From: Sphingobacteriales bacterium
Lineage (GTDB): Bacteria; Bacteroidota; Bacteroidia; Chitinophagales; CAIOSU01
Assembly: GCA_027486795.1 (NCBI GenBank)
Contig: JAIXOI010000011.1
Location: 42,868 to 106,867 of the forward strand
Direction of reading: 5' to 3'
DNA length: 64,000 nt
Both the position numbers and the translations under genes were made by a program. The stretch's first letter is position 1; every line of letters begins with the position of its first letter. Below are positions 27,358 through 36,252 of the stretch, piece by piece. The notes below the pieces were generated by a model. That model ran no database searches. It was not told where the DNA came from and saw only the letters and a list, made by a program, of their open reading frames with translations.

Positions 27358-27720
27358 TTATATTATAGATATTTTAATTATTTCCATTTTGGTGTAACTA
27401 TTTTGAAGATAGTCCTCAACTTCCTTTTTTAAAATGTCATCAAAACTATTTTCAAATTCTTTACAAATATAGAAACGCTGATTATCCACTGGCATAAGTT
27501 CCAGGAAGAAATCATTAAGTCTGGCTTTTAAAACCACTTCTACTTCTATTCCAAGACTTTTCTCTTCATCTTCCCATTTGCCAATTTTACTTTTCAATTC
27601 CTCGACCTCTTTTGCTTTAGTCCCGAGATTAAGTTTTAGTACCCCCAATTCGGTTTTATTTCTTCTTATTTCACTTTGAAGTTGCTTAAAATAAGAGAAG
27701 GGGTTGCTGTTTTCTTGCAT
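27358..27720 (-). CDS. unknown coiled-coil protein
   Basis: 120 residues, no family recognised. Residues ~10-65 form a heptad-rich coiled coil (L-Q-S-E-I-R-R-N-K-T-E-L, E-V-E-E-L-K-S-K-I-G-K-W), followed by an alpha/beta tail. No signal or membrane segment. Its base composition is more A/T-rich than that of neighbouring core genes. It lies inside the repeat-bounded cassette, separated from the ParE-like gene by a 274-bp gap in which I see nothing. Confidence 0.6.
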   Translation of the reverse strand: MQENSNPFSYFKQLQSEIRRNKTELGVLKLNLGTKAKEVEELKSKIGKWEDEEKSLGIEVEVVLKARLNDFFLELMPVDNQRFYICKEFENSFDDILKKEVEDYLQNSYTKMEIIKISII

Positions 27721-27994
27721 GTTTTTTGTTTTTAGAGTAAATTATAGGAGCAAGATACAGTGTCTATTCCAAAGCTGCAAATGCCTGACTATCAGAAAAT
27801 TATGGAATATGCGAAGTAAATTTGTCGTTTAAGTGAGCCTATTTGTTCGTAACTTATTGATAGGCAGGAAACAAATTTGTCACGTTTAATAATGAAAAAA
27901 GGCATAAAATTTTTAAATAATTATTCAAGAGAAGGTGTCTTTTGCAATTTGTGCAACAAGTTGCTGCACAATTAGGAATTGGAAGAATGATTAC

Positions 27995-28291
27995 TCATTT
28001 GATTTTACCATCAGGATGGCGGCTGGTATGAAATACACTATAAACAACAACTGCATCATTTTCGATTTCGTAAATAATTACGAATGGAAATTTGGATACC
28101 ACAGCTTGCCTGTATTCATCATGTATTTTGGGGTTTGTTAATGGGTTGGTTAGCAGAGTTTCAAACCTGCTATATAGGGTACCAAGAAAATATTCTCCTA
28201 ACCCAAACTGTTGCTCTTCGTAATAATCAAAGGCATCACTTATTTCGGCGGCGGCTTCCTCTTTTACAATAAGCCGAAAAAGAGTTTTCAT
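27995..28291 (-). CDS. RelE/ParE-family toxin
   Basis: 98-residue type II toxin of the RelE/ParE fold. Diagnostic segments are A-A-A-E-I-S-D-A-F-D-Y-Y-E-E-Q-Q-F-G-L-G near the N-terminus and F-P-F-V-I-I-Y-E-I-E-N-D-A-V-V-V-Y-S-V-F-H-T-S-R-H-P at the C-terminus. The second pattern is more like ParE-type gyrase inhibitors than ribosome-dependent RelE, but the target is not proven. It overlaps its antitoxin by 4 bp. Confidence 0.88.
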   Translation of the reverse strand: MKTLFRLIVKEEAAAEISDAFDYYEEQQFGLGEYFLGTLYSRFETLLTNPLTNPKIHDEYRQAVVSKFPFVIIYEIENDAVVVYSVFHTSRHPDGKIK

Positions 28292-28515
28292 TTGCCAGCA
28301 TGAATTCTGTCAACTACCTGCTCCCAAGAGTATGAAGCACTTTCACCCGATTGATGGCGCTTCCGCCTTTCATCCAGAATGGTTTTGTGCGCATCGGTAA
28401 GCACAAATGACTGGGTATGGGCATCTATTAGTTTCTGAACTTCAAGCAGCAACTCTTCACTTTCTGTGAGCATCAATTGCTGCATTAAGTCAAGTTTGAT
28501 GTTATTCTTATCCAT
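28288..28515 (-). CDS. antitoxin of the RelE/ParE module
   Basis: 75-residue protein encoded immediately upstream of the toxin with a 4-bp overlap. An N-terminal helical dimerising part (L-D-L-M-Q-Q-L-M-L-T-E-S-E-E-L-L-L-E-V-Q-K) is followed by a basic C-terminal part ending S-W-E-Q-V-V-D-R-I-H, typical of addiction-module antitoxins. Autoregulation is likely but no operator was identified. Confidence 0.82.
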   Translation of the reverse strand: MDKNNIKLDLMQQLMLTESEELLLEVQKLIDAHTQSFVLTDAHKTILDERRKRHQSGESASYSWEQVVDRIHAGK

Positions 28516-28578
28516 TGGGCATCAATTCAGTACCTAAATATAACGTAAAACCTACAAAAAAGCTCCCCATTTATTATC

Positions 28579-28613
28579 AGGGGTATGGTTGGTAGTGTCA
28601 TGGGGTAAAAATA
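28579..28613. repeat. direct repeat copy D
   Basis: 35-bp near-copy of 27269-27304. On the minus strand it reads as an ATG followed by codons for T-L-P-T-I-P-L, the displaced start of the HAD gene, and runs into a short dead-end frame. It lies just upstream of the antitoxin gene. Confidence 0.85.
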
Positions 28614-28752
28614 AGGATTTGTTGCGGGTTGCGACTTACGGGTTGCAAGTAGGAAAACGATTTACACCAACACGTAAAAATCCTTTTCCCACTAGGAATC
28701 AAACAAAACAAGGTTTGTCCCGATAGACAGGGGGGCTATAACGAAAGGATAC

Positions 28753-29115
28753 TCAATAATCGGCAGCGTAGCGCAAGCGCTGGTCAAACTGGTCTTGGCT
28801 TACATATTCGCCAGCGTAGGTGTTTTCCCTAAAGTAAACATCACTGGCTTTGGCGCCTCTAAAAATGGCCGCATCAATGGTCATATATTCAAAAAAGGCT
28901 TTGGTAAGGTCGGCATCGGTAAAGTTGGCGCGTTTGATGTTACCTTTCAAAAACTTGGTGCCCTTAAGGTTGGCGCCAGTAAAATCTACCAGAAACGAGC
29001 ACTGGTCGAAAATGATGCCTTCCAAGTTGGCCCCAGCCAACGAACCGGCAATATGTAGGCCTGCAAAGCGGGTTTCGCCGGCTTCAATCTGACTGAGTAA
29101 TTCGGATGCTTTCAT
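28753..29115 (-). CDS. pentapeptide-repeat protein
   Basis: About 120 residues, mostly tandem A-x-L/F-x-x units (G-A-N-L-E-G, G-A-N-L-K-G-T-K-F, R-A-N-F-T-D-A-D-L, A-A-I-F-R-G-A), which build a right-handed quadrilateral beta-helix. Some relatives mimic DNA and protect gyrase, but most are uncharacterised. Start taken at ATG 29115 (M-K-A-S-E-L-L) rather than 29148. It is next to a ParE-like module; a protective role against a gyrase toxin is only a speculation. Confidence 0.8.
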   Translation of the reverse strand: MKASELLSQIEAGETRFAGLHIAGSLAGANLEGIIFDQCSFLVDFTGANLKGTKFLKGNIKRANFTDADLTKAFFEYMTIDAAIFRGAKASDVYFRENTYAGEYVSQDQFDQRLRYAADY

Positions 29116-29391
29116 GGTAATGAAGATAAAAAAAATTCTTTTTACCAAGCACTATGACCAAGTTGCTTTTTTAGATATTACACTCGAAAACTAATTGCCG
29201 AAAAAGTCCAAACGTAGCACAGCTAAGCGTTTTTGGATGGTGGCGATGCATAAAATAATCGACCAACAATCTGTTCCTAAGCTAGAAGCGCAGTTTGCAT
29301 TGTTACAGTTGGTAACCAACATTTAACACTCTTGTTATGCTGTTAACAAAGTTTTAAATCATAACTTTATGACGCTAAAAACCTGCTACTT

Positions 29392-31221
29392 ATGTTGCGC
29401 ACTATCTACTTATTGGGCTTAGCCCTTACTTTGGTTTGTTTGTCTAATGCTACTCAGGCACAAGAATATGCCAGCCTTAAACGCTTGAGCCTGGATACCA
29501 CGCTGGCGCCATTTTACCATGGTGTTGCTTCGGGAGACCCGCTTGCTGATGCCGTGATTATCTGGACCCGTGTAACCACACCCGATACGGGCACCATTAG
29601 CGGAAATTGGTATATGGCTACTGATACGCTGTTTTCGAATACGATAACATCTGGCCAGTTTACTACCGATGCTGCAAAAGATTTTACCGTAAAGATTGAC
29701 GTAACTGGCTTACAAGCCAATACGTTTTATTATTATCGGTTTGAGTACAACGGCCGTTTTTCGCTTACCGGCCGCACCAAAACGGCCCCTACCGGAAACG
29801 TAAGCAACTTGCGTTTTGCAGTGGTGTCTTGCTCTGACTATGAAAACGGATATTTCAATGCTTATGAACACTTAATGCACCGTAACGACTTTGATGCCGT
29901 AATACACCTAGGTGATTATATATACGAATATGGCGCTGGCTCTAGCCTGCCAGATAGAAATCACGAGCCCGCAAACGAAATAACCACTCTGAGCGACTAC
30001 CGTGGCCGTTTTAGCCACTACAGGCTTGATGCGCAGTTGCGTGGCTTGCACCAAAACTATCCTTTTATTACCATCTGGGATGACCATGAAAGTGCCAACA
30101 ACTCTTGGAGCGGTGGTGCACAAAACCACACCCCAGGCACCGAAGGCGACTGGGTAGACCGATTGGATAACAGCAAAACGGCTTACTTTGAGTGGATGCC
30201 TATACGCGACCAAGCTGCTCCGAATGAGTTTAGAGGATACCGCAACATAAACTATGGCAACTTGGCCGATGTAGTGGTAATTGATACCCGTATTGAAGGC
30301 CGTGAAGAGGAATCTTCTAACACTACCATTATAAACGATCCTAATAGAACCTTACTTGGCACAGATCAAGCCGATTGGTTGGAACTTCAATTGCAAGATA
30401 CAACCACGAAATGGAAGATAATTGCCAACCAAGTAATGATGGCCCCACTTGCTTTAGGTGGCACTATACTAAACCCAGACCAATGGGATGGATATCAAGC
30501 AGAGCGTAACCGCGTTTACAATAATGTTATTGATAATGACATAGACAATATGGTGGTGATAACTGGTGATATACATACTTCGTGGGCTAACAATTTATTG
30601 AGTTCAAGCACTGCCGTTGGCGTGGAGTTTGTAACCACCAGCATAACCTCTAGCTCGGGCAATTTCCCTGTTGGTAGCGGCGCTATTACCGCTTTATTGC
30701 CGCACGTAAAATATGTGGACTTGACCAAAAAGGGTTACTTGATATTAGACATCAATGCCACCCGAACCCAGTCCGATTTCTATTATGTAAATACCATTAC
30801 GGCCTTAGACACTACAACTACCTTTGGTATAGCTTGGTACACCAACGACGGTGCAAATACCCTTACACAGGGTACGCAATCGGTAGCAAGCACCGTTAAT
30901 GTGCCTCTGGCGCCAAAAGTACCTGGGGTTGCGGTTGGCATTAAAACACCACAGCCTACTGAGTTGGTTTTGGTTGGCGCTTTCCCGAATCCTTTCCACG
31001 ACCAATTTGTGGTACAGTACTTTTTGCAACAACCGGGTAGCGTAACCGCTTACTTTTATGACCTTGCTGGAAAGCAAGTGGCTTCGCAAGAGCTGGGTTT
31101 TAGCAACGAAGGTATAAACCTTGCCAACGTAAACGGTAGCAAACTACCTGCTGGTAGTTACATACTGGTACTAGATAACGGCAAGCAAACCTACCGCAAG
31201 CAAGTGGTTAAGGTTAACTAG
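29392..31221 (+). CDS. PhoD-like alkaline phosphatase with T9SS sorting domain
   Basis: 609-residue secreted phosphoesterase. The signal peptide ends near T-Q-A-Q. An Ig-like N-terminal domain (G-V-A-S-G-D-P, W-T-R-V) precedes the metallophosphatase core with metal-site motifs H-L-G-D-Y-I-Y-E, W-D-D-H-E and V-I-T-G-D-I-H. The last ~80 residues are a type A sorting domain (A-F-P-N-P-F-H ... G-S-Y-I-L-V-L), so it is exported by T9SS. It probably releases phosphate from phosphodiesters or monoesters outside the cell. Confidence 0.9.
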   Translation: MLRTIYLLGLALTLVCLSNATQAQEYASLKRLSLDTTLAPFYHGVASGDPLADAVIIWTRVTTPDTGTISGNWYMATDTLFSNTITSGQFTTDAAKDFTVKIDVTGLQANTFYYYRFEYNGRFSLTGRTKTAPTGNVSNLRFAVVSCSDYENGYFNAYEHLMHRNDFDAVIHLGDYIYEYGAGSSLPDRNHEPANEITTLSDYRGRFSHYRLDAQLRGLHQNYPFITIWDDHESANNSWSGGAQNHTPGTEGDWVDRLDNSKTAYFEWMPIRDQAAPNEFRGYRNINYGNLADVVVIDTRIEGREEESSNTTIINDPNRTLLGTDQADWLELQLQDTTTKWKIIANQVMMAPLALGGTILNPDQWDGYQAERNRVYNNVIDNDIDNMVVITGDIHTSWANNLLSSSTAVGVEFVTTSITSSSGNFPVGSGAITALLPHVKYVDLTKKGYLILDINATRTQSDFYYVNTITALDTTTTFGIAWYTNDGANTLTQGTQSVASTVNVPLAPKVPGVAVGIKTPQPTELVLVGAFPNPFHDQFVVQYFLQQPGSVTAYFYDLAGKQVASQELGFSNEGINLANVNGSKLPAGSYILVLDNGKQTYRKQVVKVN

Positions 31222-31250
31222 TTTGGTTAATCAATTGATTTGGTCAATAA

Positions 31251-31292
31251 AAAAAGAGACGCCTTGCAGTTTGCTGCAAGGCGTCTCTTTTT
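31251..31292. terminator. bidirectional terminator
   Basis: AAAGAGACGCCTTGCAG and CTGCAAGGCGTCTCTTT form a perfect 17-bp stem with A and T runs, serving the convergent phoD-like and acyltransferase genes. Confidence 0.93.
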
Positions 31293-31341
31293 AAAACAAT
31301 GAGTTATACAATCGCAGTAATATCGCTTGAGGCTTGCTATA

Positions 31342-32217
31342 TTACAAACTGTTCAGCCACCTTCTTATGGGGTTTAGTTTTGGGTAGTCTTCTTTGGCCT
31401 TGGCAATAAGGTCGTTAAACATGGCATACATGCTTTCTTCTACTTCTTTGCGCACGGCGCGTTGTGCGGCTAAATCTTCTTGCTTGCCTGCATATTGCGC
31501 TGTATCGATAGGTTTGCCAAAGGCGTAATAAAATTTGGCGGGTTTAGGTATAAAAGTTGGGCCAATGCCGCGCACCAGTGGCGGAATGTGGTCGCCATTT
31601 TTCAAGAATTTCTGCGCAATACCGGTTTTTTTAAGCAAATCGCCCAGTTTGCTGTGCATTACCTCGTTGCTATCAATCAATATATCGTAGGCATCATCGC
31701 CCCCAACCCCCGCAATAGGGATAATTTGGTAACCATGCTCAATGGCCATATGCGCAAAACCAAGGCGGTTTTTCCAAGTAAGCTTGTATTTTTCGCCTTT
31801 TTGCTTGCAAACCTCGCGGCCTCCTCCAGGGTACACCAGTATGTGCTCTTTTTGATTCATGAGCTCCGCACAGTTTTTGCGGGTGCCTCGCACGGCGCCG
31901 CCAATGGAGGTGAGTAAATCTCGCCAAACGGGCACCTCGTAATGGAAGTTGTCAACCAACGATCGCACAAACACTCCCTTTTTTTCATATAGCTCGGCGC
32001 CGAACATGGGCCCGTCGAACAAGCCAAAAACCGTGTGGTTAGTTACAAACAGGGTTGGTTTAGTAGGGTCTACATTTTCAATACCATAAAACTCCGGTGT
32101 AAAGTACTCGAACATCGGCTTAGTCAGTTTTTTTACAAACGACAGCGTAGGCGGGTCGAACGGTAGCTTGTGTGCGAACTCTACTGGTTTTTCTGATGCT
32201 TTGGTTTGAGGAGCCAT
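31342..32217 (-). CDS. lysophospholipid acyltransferase (PlsC-like)
   Basis: 291-residue acyltransferase. The catalytic motif appears as N-H-T-V-F-G-L-F-D (NHx4-6D variant), followed by a glycerophosphate-binding-like V-Y-P-G-G-G-R-E motif. It most resembles the DGAT/LPLAT group that acylates glycerol phosphates or neutral lipids. No signal peptide; probably inner-membrane peripheral. Confidence 0.82.
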   Translation of the reverse strand: MAPQTKASEKPVEFAHKLPFDPPTLSFVKKLTKPMFEYFTPEFYGIENVDPTKPTLFVTNHTVFGLFDGPMFGAELYEKKGVFVRSLVDNFHYEVPVWRDLLTSIGGAVRGTRKNCAELMNQKEHILVYPGGGREVCKQKGEKYKLTWKNRLGFAHMAIEHGYQIIPIAGVGGDDAYDILIDSNEVMHSKLGDLLKKTGIAQKFLKNGDHIPPLVRGIGPTFIPKPAKFYYAFGKPIDTAQYAGKQEDLAAQRAVRKEVEESMYAMFNDLIAKAKEDYPKLNPIRRWLNSL

Positions 32218-32366
32218 GCTGTTTGGTTTTATCCGTTAAAGTTAACTAATTTAGTAAAAACCTGCTGGAAATCAGGTTTTAGTGACAAACCAAGTGCTTT
32301 GCCATAGCCTGGGGTATTTACCCATCGCAAAGTAATAGTTTGATTAGGTAACGACTCGCTTTAAGT

Positions 32367-33059
32367 ATGAACGATATTACAATTTACATGTTTCCGGGCT
32401 TGGGTGCCGACGAAACCATTTTCAGAAACCTACACCTACCGGGATACAATATCAAACACATCCGTTGGATAAAGCCCTTAAATGGCGAAACAATAGCCGA
32501 TTATGCCAAAAGGTTACAATACCAAATTGACCCGGGCACACGACCCGTGTATTTTGGTCTGTCGTTTGGCGGTATGATGGCGCAAGAAATGGCCAAACTG
32601 TTAGAGCCCGAATTGACCATAATTGTATCGAGCATCAAAACAAAATACGAGAAGCCACTACAAATGAAGCTGGCACAGCAAATAAGGCCCCATAAATACG
32701 TACCATCCCTTCTAGCCATCGAGTTCGATTTTTGGTACCCTTGGGCGTTTGGTAAAACCACCAAAATGGAGAAATCCTTCATTAAAAAAATGGCCAAGGG
32801 CATCCACCCCGATTTTACCGATTGGGCAACCGATGCGGCCATTAACTGGGATAATACCGAGATAGTGCCCAACCTAATGCACATACATGGCGACAAGGAC
32901 AATCTTTTCCCGAGCTGCTACCTCAAAAACAAAGACTTTAGTTTGGTAAAAGGAGGCACCCACTTTATGGTTTACAACCGTGCCGATGAGGTGGCCAATA
33001 TTGTTTTGGAGAAATTAGCAGGGCTAAAGCAAGTGAATAAGTTGAGGAAGGTGGGGTAA
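32367..33059 (+). CDS. alpha/beta hydrolase
   Basis: 230-residue alpha/beta-hydrolase fold protein. The nucleophile elbow is G-L-S-F-G-G, the acid is in H-G-D-K-D, and the catalytic His is in G-G-T-H-F. The oxyanion segment is F-P-G-L-G-A-D-E. The substrate cannot be named. No signal peptide. It lies 121 bp upstream of idi2 on the same strand. Confidence 0.82.
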   Translation: MNDITIYMFPGLGADETIFRNLHLPGYNIKHIRWIKPLNGETIADYAKRLQYQIDPGTRPVYFGLSFGGMMAQEMAKLLEPELTIIVSSIKTKYEKPLQMKLAQQIRPHKYVPSLLAIEFDFWYPWAFGKTTKMEKSFIKKMAKGIHPDFTDWATDAAINWDNTEIVPNLMHIHGDKDNLFPSCYLKNKDFSLVKGGTHFMVYNRADEVANIVLEKLAGLKQVNKLRKVG

Positions 33060-33180
33060 CCATTGATTTGGAAGGCTTGTTTTAGCGATTTTTCAAAAAC
33101 AATTCCTTTTCAAAACCGTTAATCAAGCCAATGAGGGTTAAAACCCCTATTTTTACCTTGTAGCAGAGGCAAACCTTACT

Positions 33181-34224
33181 ATGACTCCATCAGAAGATAT
33201 TACTTCGGCTTCTTCGTTCATAAACGATCCAACCGCCGTGCAGCGCAAGCAAGACCATATTGAACTGGCCTTGCAGAGCCGAGTGCCCGGCCAAGAAATA
33301 GACCACCGGTTTTATTACGAACCATTAATGGCCGCCCACCCTAAACAATTAAAAATAAAGCAGTTTTTAGGCAAAACCATGCGCGCCCCAATATGGATAA
33401 GCAGCATGACGGGCGGCACTGCCATGGCGGGCATCATTAACCGTAATTTGGCGCAGGCTTGTGCCGAGTTTGGCTTAGGTATGGGCCTTGGTTCGTGCAG
33501 GGCTTTGCTAGATAGCGATGAGTTTTTCGAAGACTTCAACCTCCGCCCTATAATTGGTGATAGCCAGCCGTTTTATGCCAACTTGGGCATAGCGCAGGTG
33601 GAGCAATTGCTGGCAAAAGGCCAAGGAGAGAAAATATTGGCCTTAGTACACAAGTTGCGTGCCGATGGTCTATTCATACATGTAAACCCGCTGCAAGAGT
33701 GGTTGCAGCCCGAAGGCGATGCCATAATAAAACCACCTATTGAGACTATACAAAGGTGTTTGGAGCTGGGCGTTAAAATAATCGTAAAGGAAGTGGGGCA
33801 AGGCATGGGCCCCGAGAGCTTGAAAGCCTTGCTTCAACTACCATTGGCAGCTATTGATTTTGCGGCGCACGGTGGTACCAACTTTTCAAGGTTGGAGTTG
33901 CTGCGCGATAGCGAACAAAAGCAACAAGTATTTGGGCAATTGGCCCATGTTGGCCATACTGCAGAAGAGATGGTAGACCTAGTTAATGGATTAATAGCAA
34001 TATTGGGCGAGAAGGCTCAAGTGCGAGAATGCATCATTTCAGGTGGGGTGGGTACTTATTTAGATGGGTACTGGCTAATGCACAAATTACGGTGTAATAG
34101 TGTTTATGGGCAAGGTTCGGCATTCTTGAAACACGCTCAAGGCGATTATGCTGCTCTGCAAGAATTTGTTAAATACCAAATGGAAGGGCTTAAAGTAGCC
34201 GAAGCTTTTTTGAAAGTAAGGTAA
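33181..34224 (+). CDS. fni: type 2 isopentenyl-diphosphate delta-isomerase
   Basis: FMN- and NADPH-dependent interconversion of IPP and DMAPP. 347 residues with the diagnostic motifs R-K-Q-D-H (22-26), S-S-M-T-G-G (74-79) and H-V-N-P-L-Q-E (167-173), including the catalytic Gln172. Followed 91 bp later by HMG-CoA reductase, indicating a mevalonate pathway. Confidence 0.95.
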   Translation: MTPSEDITSASSFINDPTAVQRKQDHIELALQSRVPGQEIDHRFYYEPLMAAHPKQLKIKQFLGKTMRAPIWISSMTGGTAMAGIINRNLAQACAEFGLGMGLGSCRALLDSDEFFEDFNLRPIIGDSQPFYANLGIAQVEQLLAKGQGEKILALVHKLRADGLFIHVNPLQEWLQPEGDAIIKPPIETIQRCLELGVKIIVKEVGQGMGPESLKALLQLPLAAIDFAAHGGTNFSRLELLRDSEQKQQVFGQLAHVGHTAEEMVDLVNGLIAILGEKAQVRECIISGGVGTYLDGYWLMHKLRCNSVYGQGSAFLKHAQGDYAALQEFVKYQMEGLKVAEAFLKVR

Positions 34225-34262
34225 TTTTGAAGTACGATTGACGAAGTACGAGATACGATTTT
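34225..34262. repeat. degenerate echo-type intergenic repeat
   Basis: Between the isomerase and HMG-CoA reductase genes the words GAAGTACGA, TTGACGAAGTACGA and GATACGA follow one another. This is the same style of imperfect reiteration seen at other junctions. Confidence 0.5.
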
Positions 34263-34315
34263 AAAAAGTAAAAAATCTGCGCCATCAGGGTAATCAACAT
34301 TAATAAGCGTTCCCA

Positions 34316-35653
34316 ATGAAAGAAATAGAAGGATTTTCGAAACTGACCAAACAGGGTAAGCTTGACTGGGTAGCCGATAACTACTTTGAGGATAGCGCCC
34401 AGGTAAAGAGCGAGTTTGAGAGCTATTGGCACAACAAACCCGATACACAAAAGCTGTTTGATGAGTTTTCGGAAAATACCATTACCAATTTCTATATGCC
34501 GTTTGGTGTAATGCCCAACACGCTCATCAACGATAAAATTTACACCGTGCCAATGGTGATTGAGGAAAGCTCGGTGGTGGCAGCAGCCAGCAACAGTGCC
34601 AAGTTTTGGCGCAGCCGTGGCGGTTTTCATGCCCGAGTATTGGCTATGGAGAAGGTAGGGCAGGTACATTTTATATGGCGTGGCGAGAAGCGCCGTTTGT
34701 TGGCTTTTTTCAATCACTTAAAACCCATACTGAAAGCCGATGCAGCCCACCTTACCGGCCGCATGGAAGCGCGTGGCGGCGGTATACTGGATATACAATT
34801 AATTGACATGACGGCCTATGAGGCCAATTACTTTCAGCTGAAGGGGCTATTTGATACCTGCGACTCTATGGGTGCCAACTTCATCAACTCGGTGCTGGAG
34901 AGTTTTGCGGCTACTTTGCGCCGTGAGGCCAGCATTTATGATGGCTTTGAAGGTAGCGAGAAGGATATTGAGGTAATCATGTCGATACTGAGCAACTATA
35001 CACCCAACTGCATTGTGCGCGCTTGGGTCGAGTGCCCTGTGGAAGCACTTGGAAGCTTTGATGATGGCACCATGGATGCTCAAACCTTTGCTTGGCGATT
35101 TGCGCGCGGTGTAAGGGTGGCACAAGTAGATACGTACCGTGCCACTACTCACAACAAAGGCATTTTCAATGGCATCGACTCCGTAATATTAGCTTCTGGT
35201 AACGATTTTAGGGCTACCGAGGCTTGCGGGCATACTTATGCATCGCGCAATGGGCGCTATAGCAGCCTCACCAGCATTAGCCTAGAGGATTTAGAGAAGG
35301 GTCATTTTAAATATACCCTAGAAGTACCTTTGGCATTAGGTACTGTAGGTGGTTTAACTACCCTGCATCCCCTTGTAAAGCGCGGCATGGAAATGTTGGG
35401 CAACCCCAGCGCTAATGAGTTAATGCAGATTGCAGCAGCCGTGGGCTTGGCCAACAACTTTTCGGCCATTCGCTCTTTAGTAACGGTTGGTATACAGAAA
35501 GGGCATATGAAAATGCATTTGCTCAACATCCTAAAAACGATGGATGCCAGCGAAGCCGAGGTAGAAAAAGCCAAAATCTACTTCATTAAAAACGTGGTAT
35601 CCTACAGCTCCGTAAGGGAGTTCCTAGAGCTCGCTAGGGCTGGTAAGGTATAA
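34316..35653 (+). CDS. hydroxymethylglutaryl-CoA reductase, class II
   Basis: Converts HMG-CoA to mevalonate (or the reverse in catabolic enzymes). 445 residues. Catalytic residues are visible as Glu83/84 (V-I-E-E-S-S-V-V-A-A-A), Lys281 (H-N-K-G-I), Asp297 (G-N-D-F-R-A) and His397 (G-H-M-K-M-H). The D-S-M-G-A-N-F-I-N motif binds the CoA ester. No N-terminal membrane anchor, as expected for the bacterial class. Next to idi2, so probably biosynthetic. Confidence 0.93.
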   Translation: MKEIEGFSKLTKQGKLDWVADNYFEDSAQVKSEFESYWHNKPDTQKLFDEFSENTITNFYMPFGVMPNTLINDKIYTVPMVIEESSVVAAASNSAKFWRSRGGFHARVLAMEKVGQVHFIWRGEKRRLLAFFNHLKPILKADAAHLTGRMEARGGGILDIQLIDMTAYEANYFQLKGLFDTCDSMGANFINSVLESFAATLRREASIYDGFEGSEKDIEVIMSILSNYTPNCIVRAWVECPVEALGSFDDGTMDAQTFAWRFARGVRVAQVDTYRATTHNKGIFNGIDSVILASGNDFRATEACGHTYASRNGRYSSLTSISLEDLEKGHFKYTLEVPLALGTVGGLTTLHPLVKRGMEMLGNPSANELMQIAAAVGLANNFSAIRSLVTVGIQKGHMKMHLLNILKTMDASEAEVEKAKIYFIKNVVSYSSVREFLELARAGKV

Positions 35654-35655
35654 TT

Positions 35656-35692
35656 AGTTATTGGTTAACTGGTTATTAGTTATCGGTTTATC
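35656..35692. repeat. degenerate echo-type intergenic repeat
   Basis: TTAGTTATTGG, TTAACTGG, TTATTAGTTATCGG: three imperfect echoes directly after the HMG-CoA reductase stop. Confidence 0.45.
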
Positions 35693-35771
35693 CGCCTGAA
35701 TTTACCTAAATTTTGTTTCCCATCAGCGAAAAAACCATGGACTTTGGACGGTCAACTGTGGACCAATTGGA

Positions 35772-36179
35772 CTAGTTAGTTTCGCTCGACTGCATCATCG
35801 TCAAAAGTTCGCCTTCAATAGGAACGGCTTTGCCGGTTTTCATGTCCATAAGTACAATAGTTACTGCCGCATCAACCACGGTAGTATCAGTGCCTTTAAG
35901 GAACATGTGCTGGCGTATGGTCACACTTTTGTTGCCTATGCGTTGCAGGGTATTCACTATGTTCAGCACATCGCCAAGCATAGCAGGGCGTTTATAGTCA
36001 ATGTTAATGTTTACAATAACAAAGGCCAACCCTTTTTCTTTAAGGCCCGCCGTTTCAAAACGTTTATCATAGTTCTGCCATCGCGACTCTTCCAAAAATT
36101 CAAGGTAGCGGGCATTGTTCACGTGGCGATACAAATCAAGATGGTAGCCCCTTACGGTAATTTCAGTGGTGTGTGCCAT
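35772..36179 (-). CDS. acyl-CoA thioesterase (4HBT hotdog family)
   Basis: About 135 residues from ATG 36179 (M-A-H-T-T-E-I-T-V-R-G). The hotdog-fold active-site pattern reads L-D-L-Y-R-H-V-N-N-A-R-Y-L-E-F-L-E-E, with the conserved Asp and the H-V-N-N helix. Hydrolyses acyl-CoA thioesters; chain-length preference unknown. A longer in-frame start at 36266 would overlap the ceramidase-like gene and adds a non-conserved leader. Confidence 0.85.
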   Translation of the reverse strand: MAHTTEITVRGYHLDLYRHVNNARYLEFLEESRWQNYDKRFETAGLKEKGLAFVIVNINIDYKRPAMLGDVLNIVNTLQRIGNKSVTIRQHMFLKGTDTTVVDAAVTIVLMDMKTGKAVPIEGELLTMMQSSETN

Positions 36180-36252
36180 ATATGGTCGGTAGTCCATAGT
36201 CAATGGACAAAAGCAAAGTGGAAGATTAAATGAAGCCCAAAGATGCGAAAAA

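Noticed and set aside
31229..31240. AATCAATTGATT perfect palindrome after the PhoD-like gene
   Set aside because: A 12-bp A/T-rich palindrome just upstream of a strong terminator; expected by chance in this composition and not near a promoter.
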